Assembly (NCBI RefSeq): GCF_014132355.1
Contig: NZ_BLZO01000071.1
Coordinates: 62,001-126,000 of the forward strand
Reading direction: 5' to 3'
Length of the DNA: 64,000 nt
DNA from: Okeania sp. KiyG1
GTDB lineage: Bacteria > Cyanobacteriota > Cyanobacteriia > Cyanobacteriales > Microcoleaceae
The notes under the pieces are model-generated. The model was not told the origin of the DNA, did no database searches, and saw only the letters and a list, made by a program, of their open reading frames with translations. Position numbers and translations under genes: made by a program. Below, in pieces: positions 17,809 through 29,500 of this stretch. How positions within the stretch are numbered: the first letter of the stretch is position 1; each line of letters begins with the position of its first letter.

Positions 17809-18331
17809 TTGAAAAATATGAACAAGGAATGCCTAGTATGGGAGCAAGATGCTCCCACTGCCATTTCTGATGACAAAAGTAATTACAACTCGACATAACA
17901 TTACTTCTGACTTCTAACTTCTGACTTCTGACTTCCTATGGCGATCGCTCAATTTTAGAAAAAATACTGTAGGTTGGGTTAAGCGTATCTCGCAACCCAA
18001 CACAGCATACTTGTGTTTTGTTGGGTTTCCTAAACGTCAACCCAACCTACAAAGTTTACTATTAGGAAATTATTGTTCCTCTCAAATATAGTCACAGTAA
18101 TAATTTTACTTCTGACTTCTAACTTCTGACTTCTGACTTCCTATGGCGATTGCTCAATTTTTAGAAAAAATACCGTAGGTTGGGTTAAGCGACAGCGCAA
18201 CCCAACATCCAACAGCATACTTGTCTTTTGTTAGGTTTCCTTACCGTCAACCCAACCTACAAAGTATAAGCCAGCTAATTTAATATTGTAGGTATTTTTT
18301 TCTTCAGTATCAGAACAAAAAATAATTAGTC
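17809..18331. repeat. Intergenic: two copies of a 160-bp unit with GTAGGTTGGGTT arms
   Basis: The stretch ACTTCTGACTTCTAACTTC plus CTATGGCGATCGCTCAATTTT plus a GTAGGTTGGGTT inverted-repeat element occurs twice, about 205 bp apart (about 17903-18060 and 18110-18265). The arms are 17969-18050 and 18175-18260. No gene is seen here. Confidence 0.7.
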
Positions 18332-18733
18332 TTAGTATCGCCAAACAGATACTAACATTACATCAAAATGATAGTCATAACTCCATACTGGTAAACTCAG
18401 ACGATTAGAAACAATTGCTGTTAAACCATCAAATAAAGTAATTCGTTGATCGGGAAAATTTTCAACTAATTTTGTTGCTGCTAAGTAGTCATCAACTGTG
18501 GGATTAATTAATTCAACTCCGGCAAAAATTTGCTGTAAAAATACTCTGGCAGTTTCATTTCCTAGACGATACAAAACTAAAGTATAGGCTTCTAAAAGAG
18601 TCGGATAAGTAACAATAACTCCTAAGTTTTCTTGTTGGAGTTGGTTTAAATCTGCTTGGGCCTGTTGATGATATTGGTCATCTGGATCGATCGCAGCATA
18701 AAGGGGGCCAGTGTCAGCAATAACAGTTCTCAT
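18332..18733 (-). CDS. PIN-domain toxin, VapC-like
   Basis: A 133-residue PIN-domain ribonuclease. The acidic metal-binding positions are visible: Asp7 (VIADTGPL), Glu48 (PTLLEAYTL), Asp102 (ITLFDGLTA) and Asp120/Asp124 (SYDYHFD). PIN toxins of type II systems cleave RNA and are held inactive by a co-expressed antitoxin. Its ATG overlaps the stop of the upstream 85-residue gene by 4 bp (ATGA), the usual antitoxin-toxin order. The length is normal and all key acids are present. Confidence 0.85.
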   Translation of the reverse strand: MRTVIADTGPLYAAIDPDDQYHQQAQADLNQLQQENLGVIVTYPTLLEAYTLVLYRLGNETARVFLQQIFAGVELINPTVDDYLAATKLVENFPDQRITLFDGLTAIVSNRLSLPVWSYDYHFDVMLVSVWRY

Positions 18734-18987
18734 GGTTGCTCTTGAGTGGGAAGGTTAGCAATAACTGAGTCGTGGTTAATTGATGTTTTGTGGTAGCCAC
18801 TGCCTCTTGATGCTGGCGTTATTTGTAGATGTTTTTTGGGTGGGGATAAATAACCACGTTGAGTTAGAAATTCTTCTACTGCTGCTTGTATAACTATATT
18901 GGGTGTGGCGGAGTCTTGGCGATCGCGCATATAGGATAATAATGCACTTGCTAGGGGTTCTGGTAGGTTTATTGTTTGTGGTTCCAT
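18730..18987 (-). CDS. Probable antitoxin, VapB-like
   Basis: An 85-residue protein directly upstream of, and overlapping, the PIN toxin gene. The N-terminal part (INLPEPLASALLSYMRDRQ) looks like a ribbon-helix-helix strand and helix, followed by a second helix (NIVIQAAVEEFLTQRGYL) and a disordered polar tail that would wrap the toxin. It likely binds the toxin and represses its own promoter. The family assignment is by context and helical pattern, not by a strong motif. Confidence 0.7.
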   Translation of the reverse strand: MEPQTINLPEPLASALLSYMRDRQDSATPNIVIQAAVEEFLTQRGYLSPPKKHLQITPASRGSGYHKTSINHDSVIANLPTQEQP

Positions 18988-19067
18988 TTTTTTTGCTGTG
19001 AGGTTTTGGTTGATGATTTTTTAACACAGATTTTGAGTTTTGTCAATTTGACCACGGAAAAAATAAT

Positions 19068-19146
19068 GTAGGTTGGGTTAAGCGGCAGCGCAACCCAACA
19101 GCATACTTGTGTTTTGTTGGGTTTCCTTAACGTCAACCCAACCTAC
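19068..19146. repeat. GTAGGTTGGGTT inverted-repeat element, copy 4
   Basis: Same arms as the copies near 18 kb: GTAGGTTGGGTTAAGCG on the left and CGTCAACCCAACCTAC on the right, with CCCAACA and TTGTTGGGTTTCC inside. It lies between the VapBC-type pair and the caspase gene. Confidence 0.7.
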
Positions 19147-19228
19147 AAAGTTTACTGATAACTGATAACTGATATCAGACAAACCCGGTTTCTTATTCAG
19201 AGAAATCATCCGTATATCCGTGGCTAAA

Positions 19229-22200
19229 TCACTGTGTGCCACCCCTATTTGACTTAGCCAACTGTTTCGCTACCATCTCTGGGTCTGTTTCTATTTCCTC
19301 GGTATCTGGGTTGAGGTCAATATCTGGTTGCCATGTTTGAGCTTGCTTAAATAGAGAAATACCTAACTCAACTCTCTGATTTTCTATTATTAATTCCCTA
19401 CCCATTCGTAACAGATTTGTTGCTGCATTTAAACTGAAATTAGAGTCAAGTTTTACTGCTTGTTGAAACTGAGAAACTGCTTCCTCAAGCTTTCCCTCTG
19501 CTGCTAATTTCTCACCTTTTAAAAAGAAAGCTGTCGCAGAAGGCTCTATTTCACCGCAAAGATGTCGTTCTTTTTCTTCTAAGTTAGGGTTATTTTTCAG
19601 GTAGTCGCTCATCCACTTGCAAGCGTTGTCTATTAGCTCATCTCGGTTAAAATTCCACAGTTTGATAGTGTTATCCCAACTCCCCGAAGCTATCAATTTC
19701 CCATCGGGGCTGAATGCTAAAGCTTTGACAGAATTTTTGTACCCCGATAAAGTCTCAACTAAAGTGCCATCTGTTTTCCACAGTTTGATAGTGTTATCCG
19801 AACTCCCCGAAGCAATCAATTTCCCATCGGGGCTGAATGCTAAAGCTTTGACAGAATCGTCGTGCCCCGGTAAAGTCTCAACTAAAGTGCCATCTGTTTT
19901 CCACAGTTTGATAGTGTTATCCTCACCCCCCGAAGCAATCAATTTCCCATCGGGGCTAAATGCTATAGCAAAGACAGAATCGTCGTGCCCCGGTAAAGTC
20001 TCAACTAGAGTGCCATCTGTTTTCCATAGTTTGATAGTGTTATCCTCACTCCCCGAAGCAATCAATTTCCCATCGGGGCTAAATGCTATAGCAAAGACAG
20101 AATTTTTGTGCCCCGATAAAGTCTTAACTAAAGTGCCATCTGTTTTCCACAGTTTGATAGTGTTATCCAAACTCCCCGAAGCAATCAATTTTCCATCGGG
20201 GCTGAATGCTACAGCTGAGACATTATTATTGTGCCCCTGTAAAGTAGTAACTAAAGTGCCATCTGTTTTCCACAGTTTGATAGTGTTATCCAAACTCCCC
20301 GAAGCAATCAATTCCCCATCCGGACTGAATGCTACAGCTGAGACAGCATTCTTGTGATCCTGTAAAGTATCAACTAAAGTGCCATCTTTTTTCCACAGTT
20401 TGACTGTCCTATCCCCACTCCCCGAAGCAATCAATTCCCCATCCGGGCTGAATGCTACAGCTGAGACAGCATTATTGTGATCCTGTAAAGTAGCAACTAA
20501 AGTGCCATCTTTTTTCCACAGTTTGACTGTCCTATCCCCACTCCCCGAAGCAATCAATTCCCCATCCGGGCTGAATGCTACAGCTGAGACAACATCATTG
20601 TGCCCCTGTAAAGTATTAACTAAAGTGCCATCTGTTTTCCACAGTTTGATCGTATTATCATTACTTCCCGAAGCAATCAATTTTCCATCGGGGCTAAATG
20701 CTACAGCCCGGACATAACCATTGTGCCCCACTAAATGATTGACTTCCCTTCTTTGCCATTCAAGGATTTTTCGTAGTAAATTTGTACCTTGTTTCTGAAT
20801 AGCCTCATCCTTTGTTGCTTGTAATTTTTGAGCTAATTTTAGCACCTCCATCTGTACTTCTAAGCTAGAGTCTAAGCGGGGTTTTAATGTAGCTATTTCA
20901 GCTCTGAGATTAGCATTTGTTTCTCCAACAACTGCCCGACGCCACTGCCACACCGCCCCCACAGCAAATACTGATACTGCCACCAAACCACTCACCAACC
21001 CCAATATTGTCCTTCGCCTACGCTGTCGTTTCTCCTCTTCCTCTCGTTGACGCAACGCCATCCCCGCTGCAATAAATTCTTGAGTAAACTCAGACAACTC
21101 ATCACCATACTTAATATAAAGTTCCTCCGCATTCTGCAACGCCACACCCCGCAGTAAAAAATCATCCACTCGCTTATGTTGCACCCACTTCTTAGCATCC
21201 TGCTCCATCTGTCGTTGCTGTTGTAGGCGACTTCTATTTTCATCCAACCACCAACGTAAAGTTGACCAATGACGGATTAAGATTTCGTGAGCAACTTCTA
21301 CAGTAATTTCTGATCCCCCCAAACCCCCCTTGGGAAGGGGGGCTTTTTTGTTGTTGTTATCTTCTGGGGTGGAGTAGGGTGTTGTGGTATTGGGCAAACT
21401 TTCTTGTGAAAAAGCTACTTTTTCCTGCTGATGAGTCCCCCCCTTATTAAGGGGGGTTAGGGGGGATCTATCCCCACTAACAACAAGGGAAGCTTTTTCC
21501 TGCTGATGAGTTCCCCCCTTATTAAGGGGGGTTAGGGGGGATCTATCCCCACCAACAACAAGGGAAGCTTTTTCCTGCTGATGAGTCCCCCCCTTATTAA
21601 GGGGGGTTAGGGGGGATCTATCCCCACCAACAACAATTAACCGCGCATCACTCAACTTTTGCAACACAGACTCCATCACCTCTTTCCCATACTTCTTACC
21701 CAACAACTCTGACTTCAAAACCCGACGACGAGTATCCTTCCCCTCCTCACCCAACTGCACCAACTCCAGAAAAATAAACTGAGCGCAACTCTCCTCCTCC
21801 CCATGCAAACTTCGCCTCACATCCTCCGCTTTATTTTCCAACACCTCCTTAAAACCACCAATTTCCTCCTGATAAACCTGCAAACTCAACATTCCATCCC
21901 GGCGCTTTTCCCACAACTCCCGCAACACAAACTGCAACAATGGCAAACCCCCCAACTCCTCCTGCACCCCATCCAACAACACATCTACCAAACCAGACTC
22001 TACCTTTAACCCCACCTTCTCAGCAGGTTTAACTATAGCTTCATCAATAATTCCCAAATTATCAGCAGCTTTACCCAAAAAACCTTGAATCAAAAAATAA
22101 GTAAATAATCCATGTTCTATATCTTTCCATTCTCTAGATTGCTCATTCTTGTCACAAGATAAAAGCGCACAAAAACCTTGACTTTTAGCCGCTCTTTGTT

Positions 22201-22768
22201 CAAATGATTCAATTAATTTGGGAGTAATATTAGCTATTTTAGGGTCAGATATTTTTGTCTGTTTTGGCAAATTATGAAAATTAATTTCTGGTCCCCCACT
22301 ATGACAAGCGTCAATAAAAATTAATTGATATTTAGCACCACTTTCCAGCAATTTTTGCAGAACTTCTCCTACAGGTAAACCTGTTGTAGCTAAATTATTT
22401 ATTTGAGTATTTTTCAGACATAATATTGGTTGCTGAGTTTGTTTGTCTAAAAATCCATGACCAGAAAAATAAACTAAAATAGTATCTTCTTTCGTTGCCT
22501 GAGTAACTAATTGTTCTAAACTATGTTTTACTACATCAACAATCGGCAATTCCGGAGTATGGTCGTGATGAACAATAATATTTTTATCCGGGAAAACTTG
22601 TGTGGCTTTTTCTAATGCTATATTTAATTTTTGACAATCATTAACACAATAATTTAAGTCATCTATTCCCCCATCGTCATATTGATTAATTCCTACTAAT
22701 AAAACCAAAAACTTAGCTTCTCCAGTTTTGAGTTTTTCCACATTAGAATTCCCGGCAGATTTAGGCAT
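19229..22768 (-). CDS. Caspase-like protease with STAND remnant, TM segment, nine WD40 repeats
   Basis: 1179 residues. Residues 18-235 are a C14-type caspase fold: FLVLLVGINQYDD, catalytic His104 (YFSGHG) and Cys155 (FIDACHSG). At about 243 the sequence jumps to AIVKPAEKVGLKVESGLVD and GGLPLLQFVLRELWEKR, the C-terminal helical part of nSTAND1-type proteins; I see no Walker A or B core. Residues about 380-450 are three 25-residue repeats (GDRSPLTPLNKGGTHQQEK). A membrane span lies near 585-610 (GLVSGLVAVSVFAVGAVWQW), then nine WD40 repeats of 41 residues (about 675-1045) and a TPR-like pair (AEGKLEEAVSQFQQAVKL). Intact relatives are thought to sense signals through WD40 and trigger proteolysis; without the NTPase this one may work differently. 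Confidence 0.88.
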   Translation of the reverse strand: MPKSAGNSNVEKLKTGEAKFLVLLVGINQYDDGGIDDLNYCVNDCQKLNIALEKATQVFPDKNIIVHHDHTPELPIVDVVKHSLEQLVTQATKEDTILVYFSGHGFLDKQTQQPILCLKNTQINNLATTGLPVGEVLQKLLESGAKYQLIFIDACHSGGPEINFHNLPKQTKISDPKIANITPKLIESFEQRAAKSQGFCALLSCDKNEQSREWKDIEHGLFTYFLIQGFLGKAADNLGIIDEAIVKPAEKVGLKVESGLVDVLLDGVQEELGGLPLLQFVLRELWEKRRDGMLSLQVYQEEIGGFKEVLENKAEDVRRSLHGEEESCAQFIFLELVQLGEEGKDTRRRVLKSELLGKKYGKEVMESVLQKLSDARLIVVGGDRSPLTPLNKGGTHQQEKASLVVGGDRSPLTPLNKGGTHQQEKASLVVSGDRSPLTPLNKGGTHQQEKVAFSQESLPNTTTPYSTPEDNNNKKAPLPKGGLGGSEITVEVAHEILIRHWSTLRWWLDENRSRLQQQRQMEQDAKKWVQHKRVDDFLLRGVALQNAEELYIKYGDELSEFTQEFIAAGMALRQREEEEKRQRRRRTILGLVSGLVAVSVFAVGAVWQWRRAVVGETNANLRAEIATLKPRLDSSLEVQMEVLKLAQKLQATKDEAIQKQGTNLLRKILEWQRREVNHLVGHNGYVRAVAFSPDGKLIASGSNDNTIKLWKTDGTLVNTLQGHNDVVSAVAFSPDGELIASGSGDRTVKLWKKDGTLVATLQDHNNAVSAVAFSPDGELIASGSGDRTVKLWKKDGTLVDTLQDHKNAVSAVAFSPDGELIASGSLDNTIKLWKTDGTLVTTLQGHNNNVSAVAFSPDGKLIASGSLDNTIKLWKTDGTLVKTLSGHKNSVFAIAFSPDGKLIASGSEDNTIKLWKTDGTLVETLPGHDDSVFAIAFSPDGKLIASGGEDNTIKLWKTDGTLVETLPGHDDSVKALAFSPDGKLIASGSSDNTIKLWKTDGTLVETLSGYKNSVKALAFSPDGKLIASGSWDNTIKLWNFNRDELIDNACKWMSDYLKNNPNLEEKERHLCGEIEPSATAFFLKGEKLAAEGKLEEAVSQFQQAVKLDSNFSLNAATNLLRMGRELIIENQRVELGISLFKQAQTWQPDIDLNPDTEEIETDPEMVAKQLAKSNRGGTQ
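21425..21640. repeat. In-frame 75-bp tandem repeat with CCCCTTATTAAGGGG palindrome inside the caspase gene
   Basis: Three 75-bp units each hold a GAGTCCCCCCCTTATTAAGG-type palindrome, GGGGTTAGGGGGGATC and TTTTTCCTGCTGATG. They are nearly identical and keep the caspase reading frame. A fourth, degenerate G/C-rich piece (CCCCCCAAACCCCCCTTGGG) is at about 21315-21340. The motif is an intergenic repeat type of this genome captured inside a gene. Confidence 0.8.
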
Positions 22769-23501
22769 AATTTTATATTATTACTCCATAATTGTATTGG
22801 AGAAAGAGTCATTTCAGTTATCAGTTATCAGTTAGCCTCATAAGGTGAGAACTGCGTTAACAGTCAAGAATTCCATTCTGACTCCTGACTCCTGTCTCCT
22901 GACTCCTTTCTTAAAAATATATACGATGACAATAGAAAAAATTATACAAATAAATTATACAAACCTTAAAATTTAGAAGAACGCATAATTGGTATACTAC
23001 TCGAAATATATGAATATTAGACATCTCCAGAAAAGAGGGAACAGGGAACAGGGAACAGGGAACCCACCCTCGCCCCTCCCCTCCCAGGAGGGGAATAATT
23101 GATAATTTCTGGATAAGAATTGATTTTATTTTTAATTTTTGGAGATGTCTATTATTTATAGTAATTTTTATTCAGGTATACTAGGGTAAGGACGTTCCAT
23201 GGAAGCTCCCTAGCAGGGTTGTAGTTATTACTTTATATTTTTCGGCGTTGCTGAATTGAAGTATGAATGCGTGATTGTTTGGTTCTGATCAAGCCCCCTA
23301 AATCCCCCGTTCAACAAAAAGCGCAGCAACATCTGGCTTCCCCCGATCCTGCGGGGGACGGGAGGGGGATCACGGGGGACTTTTAGAGTTTTATTCCCCC
23401 CAATTTTGGGGGGCTAGGGGGGCCAAATCATACCCAGAATCAGCAACGCCTATTCTTCTTTACTAAAAATCTCAATTAAATCTAACCCAGTCTCAATAAC
23501 C
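22769..23501. repeat. Intergenic: two MITEs upstream of the giant haemagglutinin gene
   Basis: Positions 23018-23151 are an element with TAGACATCTCC and GGAGATGTCTA ends, enclosing GGGAACA repeats and a CCTCCCAGGAGGGG hairpin; a copy is at 2737-2859. Positions 23244-23450 are an element with GGCGTTGCTGA and TCAGCAACGCC ends, holding G-rich palindromes; its relatives are at 45103-45251 and 34403-34447. Inside it an extra piece (AAGCGCAGCAACATCTGG, about 23320-23337) also occurs inside the haemagglutinin gene. Confidence 0.65.
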
Positions 23502-26500
23502 ATGATGAAAACCTTCAGAGTTGCATATTACCCCTTGTCTCTGTTGATGCCTCTACTCGCAATAGTAGTGCCGACTTCTGGGAAAGCACAACCCATCACT
23601 CCCGCTAATGATGGCACAGGTACAACCGTCAACCAAAACGGCAACCAATTTAACATCCAAGGAGGCACCCGTAGTGGCAGAAATCTCTTCCACAGCTTTG
23701 ATAAATTCAACGTCAACTCCGGCCAAACTGCCAACTTCCTCACCACCCCAGACACGCGCAATATTCTGGGCAGAGTTACAGGCGGCAATGCTTCTATTAT
23801 TAACGGTCTTATTCAAGTCATCGGCAGCAATTCCAACCTCTTGTTGATGAACCCTGCTGGAATGATATTTGGCCCTAATGCCAGTCTCAACTTACCCGCC
23901 TCATTTGCTGTTACTACTGCTACAGGTATTGGTTTCAACAGCAACAACTTCTGGTTTCAAGCTATGGGAACAAATGACTACTCAAACCTAGTGGGAAACC
24001 CCAGTGGTTATCGTTTTAATGTATCAAACCCAGGCGCAATAGTTAATGAGGGAAATTTAAGTTTAAACCCAGGGGAAAATTTGACCTTATTGGGTGGCAC
24101 AGTCATCAACACCGGGGAACTCTCCACCGCAGGAGGTAATGTTACTATCGCAGCAGTGGAAGGTGGCAGCACTCTGAGAATATCTCAACCAGGACATTTG
24201 TTAAGTTTAGATATATCCTCATCAGTGGGAATTACAGAAGAAACAAATTTCACACCATTATCATTGCCAGAATTATTAACAGGTGGGAATGAGACTCATG
24301 CTACATCTATGACTGTTAACGCTGATGGTGATGTAGTATTGATAGATTCAAATACCTTGGTTGCTGATACAGGGGACGCGAGAGCAGAAGCGAGTTCTAT
24401 TGTCTCTGGAAATATCGATGTTTCGATCCCCCCTAACCCCCATTCTACGAAAAGCGAAGCAACATCTGGCTTCCCCCTTTCTAAGGGGGACGGGAGGGGG
24501 ATTGCCCAAGGGGGGGATATCAATAGTCTCCTCCTTTCCAAGGGGGACGGAAGAGAGAATAAAGGCCAGATTAATGTGTTGGGCGATCGCGTAGCCATTA
24601 TCGATGCTAATATTAATGCTGATGGTATCAACGGAGGTGGAACAGTATTAATTGGAGGGGACTTTCAAGGCAATGGAATAGTGAGTAACTCTCAGCAGAC
24701 ATTTGTAAACAGCAATTCATTTATTTCTGCTGATGCTATTACAAATGGTGACGGAGGGAGAGTAATAATTTGGTCAGATGGAGTCACTAATTTTGCCGGG
24801 AATATTAGTGCTAAAGGGGGAGGATTTTCTGGAGATGGAGGGTTTGTTGAAGTATCGGGAAGACAACAATTAATATTTGATGGAAATGTCAATGTTAGTG
24901 CTGAATTTGGCAATCCAGGAACAATATTATTAGACCCAGAAAATCTGACGGTGGGAGAGTCAGAAAATACTGAAAATTCAGAAACAGAAATAGTAGATAA
25001 TAATTCGGAAGTGGCATCTGGTGATAATTCTGAAAATTCAGAAATAGAAACAGTAGATAATAATTCAGAATTGGCATCTGGTGATAATTCTGAAAATTCA
25101 GAAACCACAGAAAATATTGATAATTCAGAAATAGCAGAAAATACAAATTTAGAGACAGAAGTTACTTCTACAGAAATTGCTGATAACTCAGAAACAACAG
25201 AAACAGAAACACCAATAGACCCTTTTACTCAAGATGAAAATTCTGATGTCACAATTTCCGCAGAAAATCTTGGGGAATTATCAGGAGATATAATTTTATT
25301 TGCCGACAACGATATAACAATTAATGAAAAGATCGAAACTACCGAATCTGTGGAATTAAAAGCAGGTAGAAGTATTAATATAAATGCTGATATCGATACA
25401 TCAGTTGGTAATGGAAATATTGATTTACTTGGTAATAATGATGAGATGAATTTTGCTAATCGGAGTGAGGGGAAAGCTTCAATAAATCAATTAGATGGAA
25501 CGACATTAAATGCAGGCAGTGGAACTATTAATATTGAGTTAGGAAACTTAGGAGAAGTAGGGGATATTAATCTGGCAAATTTAACTACAACAGGGCAAGT
25601 TTTAGTTAATGCTAATGGGGGAAATATTGCCAGAGTTTCTAACAATTCAATTATTAATGCGGGTAGTGCTGTATTTGGAACTGTTGGAAGTGGGGAAATA
25701 GGTTCAGCAAATGCCCCTTTGCGGTTGGATGTCGAAAATATAGAGGCATTTACACTGAGTGGTAGCATATTTTTTGATGTGTTGGGAGATGTGAATGTTG
25801 GTGGTGTGAGTGAGGCTATAAATGGTATTTTGACTCTTGCTGGAGGTGATATTGTTCTGAATAGTGAGGGGGATGTGACTCTTACCGAAGATATTTCTAC
25901 CGATCCTTTTATTGAAACAGGGGGCGATATCAATCTTACTGCCAAAAACCTTTTTGTTAATGATGGCACTCAAATATCTGCCAGTACATTATTTACTCAG
26001 GAGGATGCAGGGAGTGTGGATATTACTGTAGAAGATAATATAGTATTGAATGGAGGTAGGATATTAAGTACAATATCCTCCGAAGCAGAGGGAAATGCAG
26101 GAAGCGTAAATATTACTACGAATTCTCTGATAATTCTTAATGGTGGTTTTATTGATAATAGTAACTTTGGAAAAGGGAATGGAGCAAATATTAATATTAT
26201 ATCAGAGGATATAGTGTTTAATGGAGTATCTCAATCTTCAAGGCCCAGTGGAGTATTTAGCGGGCTAGCAACAGGAGCAACAGGAAATGCAGGAGATGTG
26301 AATATTACAACGAGTTCTCTGATAGTTTCTGACGGCGCTCAAATAAATGCACTTACTAGAGGTATAGGAGATGGAGGGAATATAAATATTACAGCAGAGG
26401 ATATAGTGCTTGATGGTGGATCGCTAAATAGTACTGACAGTAGTGGGGTATTCAGTGCAGTAGGGCCAGAAGCAAAAGGGAAAGCTGGAGATGTGAGCAT

Positions 26501-29500
26501 TACCACTGATTCTCTGACAGTTACTAATGGTGCTCAAATCAATTCCAGTACAACTGGTATAGGGAATGCAGGAAGTATTAATATCGTAGCTGAAGATTCT
26601 GTAGTCTTTGATGGGGAAAACTCAGGATTTTTCACTGGAGTAGCTAGCTCAGTGCAACCAGGAGCAGAAGGGGATGCAAGGAGTGTCACTATTACCACTG
26701 ACTCTCTAGAGGTGAAAAATGGTGCTCAAATATCTGCCAGTACCTCTGGTCAAGGGAATGCAGGAAATGTGGAGATTCATGCTACTGATACTGTAGTTTT
26801 TGATGGAGGAGACTCAGAATTTTTCACTGGAGCAGATAGCTTAGTACAAGCAGGAGCAAAAGGGGATGCAGGGGGGTTCACTATTACTACCGACTCTCTA
26901 GAGGTGAAAAATGGTGCTCAAATCAATTCCAGTACCTCTGGTCAAGGGAATGCCGGAAATGTGGAGATTAATGCCACTGATACTGTAGTCTTTGATGGGG
27001 AAAACTCAGAATTTTTCACTGGAGTAGCTAGCTCAGTGCAACCAGGAGCAGAAGGGGATGCAAGGAGTGTCACTATTACCACCGGCTCTCTAGAGGTGAA
27101 AAATGGTGCTCAAATACTAGCTAGTACATTTGGCACAGGGAATGCAGGGAATGTGGAGATTAATGCCACTGATACTGTAGTCTTTGATCGAGGAGACGCA
27201 CTTAGCTCAGTGCAACCAGGAGCAGAAGGGGATGCAAGGAGTGTCACTATTACCACTGGCTCTCTGGAAGTTAAAAATGATGCTCAAATAGCTACCAGTA
27301 CATTTGGCACAGGGAATGCAGGAAATGTGGAGATTAATGCCACTGATACTGTAGTCTTTGATGGAGGAAGCGCAGTTAGCTCAGTGCAAGTAGGAGCAGA
27401 AGGGAAAGCGGGGGGGATTACTATTACCACAGGCTCTCTGGAAGTTAAAAATGGTGCTCAAATAAATGCCAGTACATTTGGCACAGGGAATGCAGGAAAT
27501 GTGGAGATTAATGCCACTGATACTGTAGTCTTTGATGAAGAAGACTCAGGATCGATCACTGCAGCAGTTAGCTCAGTGCGACCAGGAGCAAAAGGGAATG
27601 CGGGGGGTGTTACTATTACCACCAGCTCTCTGGAAGTTAAAAATGGTGCTTTTATATCTGCAAGTACGTTTGGTAAAGGGAATGCAGGGACTGTGGAGAT
27701 TAATGCCACTGATACTGTAGTCTTTGATCGAGGAGGTTCAGAGTTTTTCACTGGAGCAGCTAGCCAAGTGGCATCAGGAGCAGAAGGGGATGCAGGGGGT
27801 GTAACTATTACCACCGGCTCTCTGGAGATGAAAAATGGTGCTCAAATATCTGCTAGTACCTTTGGCACAGGTGATGCAGGTAATATATTCATCACAATAG
27901 ACACTCAACTCACCCTCGACGAAAATGCTGAAATTTCAGCCTTAACTGAAAGCAGTGGCAGAGGGGGCAACATCATCCTATTCGCTCCAGAAAGCCTCAA
28001 CATCGAAGGAGACGGAGAAATCACAGTAAGTAGCAGTGGCACAGGCAACGCTGGCCAAATTGATATCATCAGCCCCAACATTACTCTCGACGACGGCATA
28101 GACATCACAGCCTTCACCGCAGGCCCAGGCAACGCTGGCAACATCAATCTAGAAGGGGAGCAAATCAATATTCAACCTAATACCCAAATATTAGCTTTCA
28201 CCGAAACTACTGGAGATGGGGGGAACATCACAGTCAAAGCCACAGAAGCACTCAACTTAGAAGCAGACACTCAACTATCAGTGGAAACCAACAGAGGCGG
28301 AAAAGCGGGAAATATAGAAATTACAACTCCCCAACTAACAATAGGAGAAAACGCCCAAATTAGTGCCACAGTTAACCTCGGGGCAACCACAACAGATCCT
28401 GGTGGAAATATCACCATCAACACCAATGAATTAAACATCTCAGGCGAACTGGGAATATTTGCCGAAACTGAAGCAACAGCGGAGGCAGGAACACTCACTC
28501 TCAACCCTTACAAAACTGACCCCAACCTAGACATCACTTTCACAAATAATGGCTTCATCTCTGCCTCCACCAGCTCCACAGGTAACGGAGGAAATATCAA
28601 TCTCAGTGCCCCAGAAAGCATAAATATTAGAGGGGATGGTAGGATATCTGTTGAAACTACAGACAAAGGAAATGCTGGAGCTATCAATATCAATACTCAA
28701 AACCTGACGCTCTCGGATGGAGTAGCCATATCAGCTTCCACAGAAGACAAAGGCAATGCTGGAGTTATCAATATCAATACTCAAAACTTCACCTTAGAAA
28801 CCGGAACAACCCTAACCACAGAAACTAACAACAAAGGCCAAGCTGGAGATATAGAAATCAACACTAGAGAACTAACCATAGGAGAGGATGCCCAAATTAG
28901 TGCCACAGCAAGAGAAGGGGCAACTAACACTGAAGCGGGAGGTAATATTACTATCAATGCTACAGACTTACTAATTTCAGGCCGACTCGGAATATTTGCC
29001 GAAACAGTAGGGGAAACTCCGGCAGGTACTCTTACCCTTAAACCCTATAACAGAGATGGGGAGATGGGGGGATGGGGAGATGGGGAGATGGGGAGATGGG
29101 GAGAGTTTGAGAGTTTGAGAAGAGAAAATTATTCCGCTCGAATTGACCCGGATATCAATATTACTTTCACCGAAAATGGCTTTATATCTGCCCGCACTAA
29201 TTCTAGTGGAGATGGAGGTAACATCAATATATTTGCTCCAGAAAACATCAATATTTCAGGGGAAGGCAGAATAACAGTTGAAACTAGAGGCAGTGGAGAT
29301 GCAGGTCAAATAATAATTGAAACAGAAAACCTCACAATAGCGGAAAACACTACTATATCCGCAGCTACTTCTGGTGGTGGAGATGGAGGTAGGATCAACA
29401 TCAACTCCAGTGAAAGTTTTCAACTGGAAGGTCAAATTATTACAGAAACCACAGGTACAGGAAACGGAGGAAAAATTACTATTAATACAGGGTCTCTCCA

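Noticed and set aside
19617-20357. Plus-strand frame opposite the WD40 region
   Set aside because: It repeats with the 41-codon WD40 period and has no independent motif; the minus-strand gene is certain.
18332-22768. VapBC-type pair and caspase gene as one operon
   Set aside because: They share a strand but are separated by a repeat element (19068-19146), and the caspase gene has its own stop 80 bp before that element, so co-transcription is unproven.
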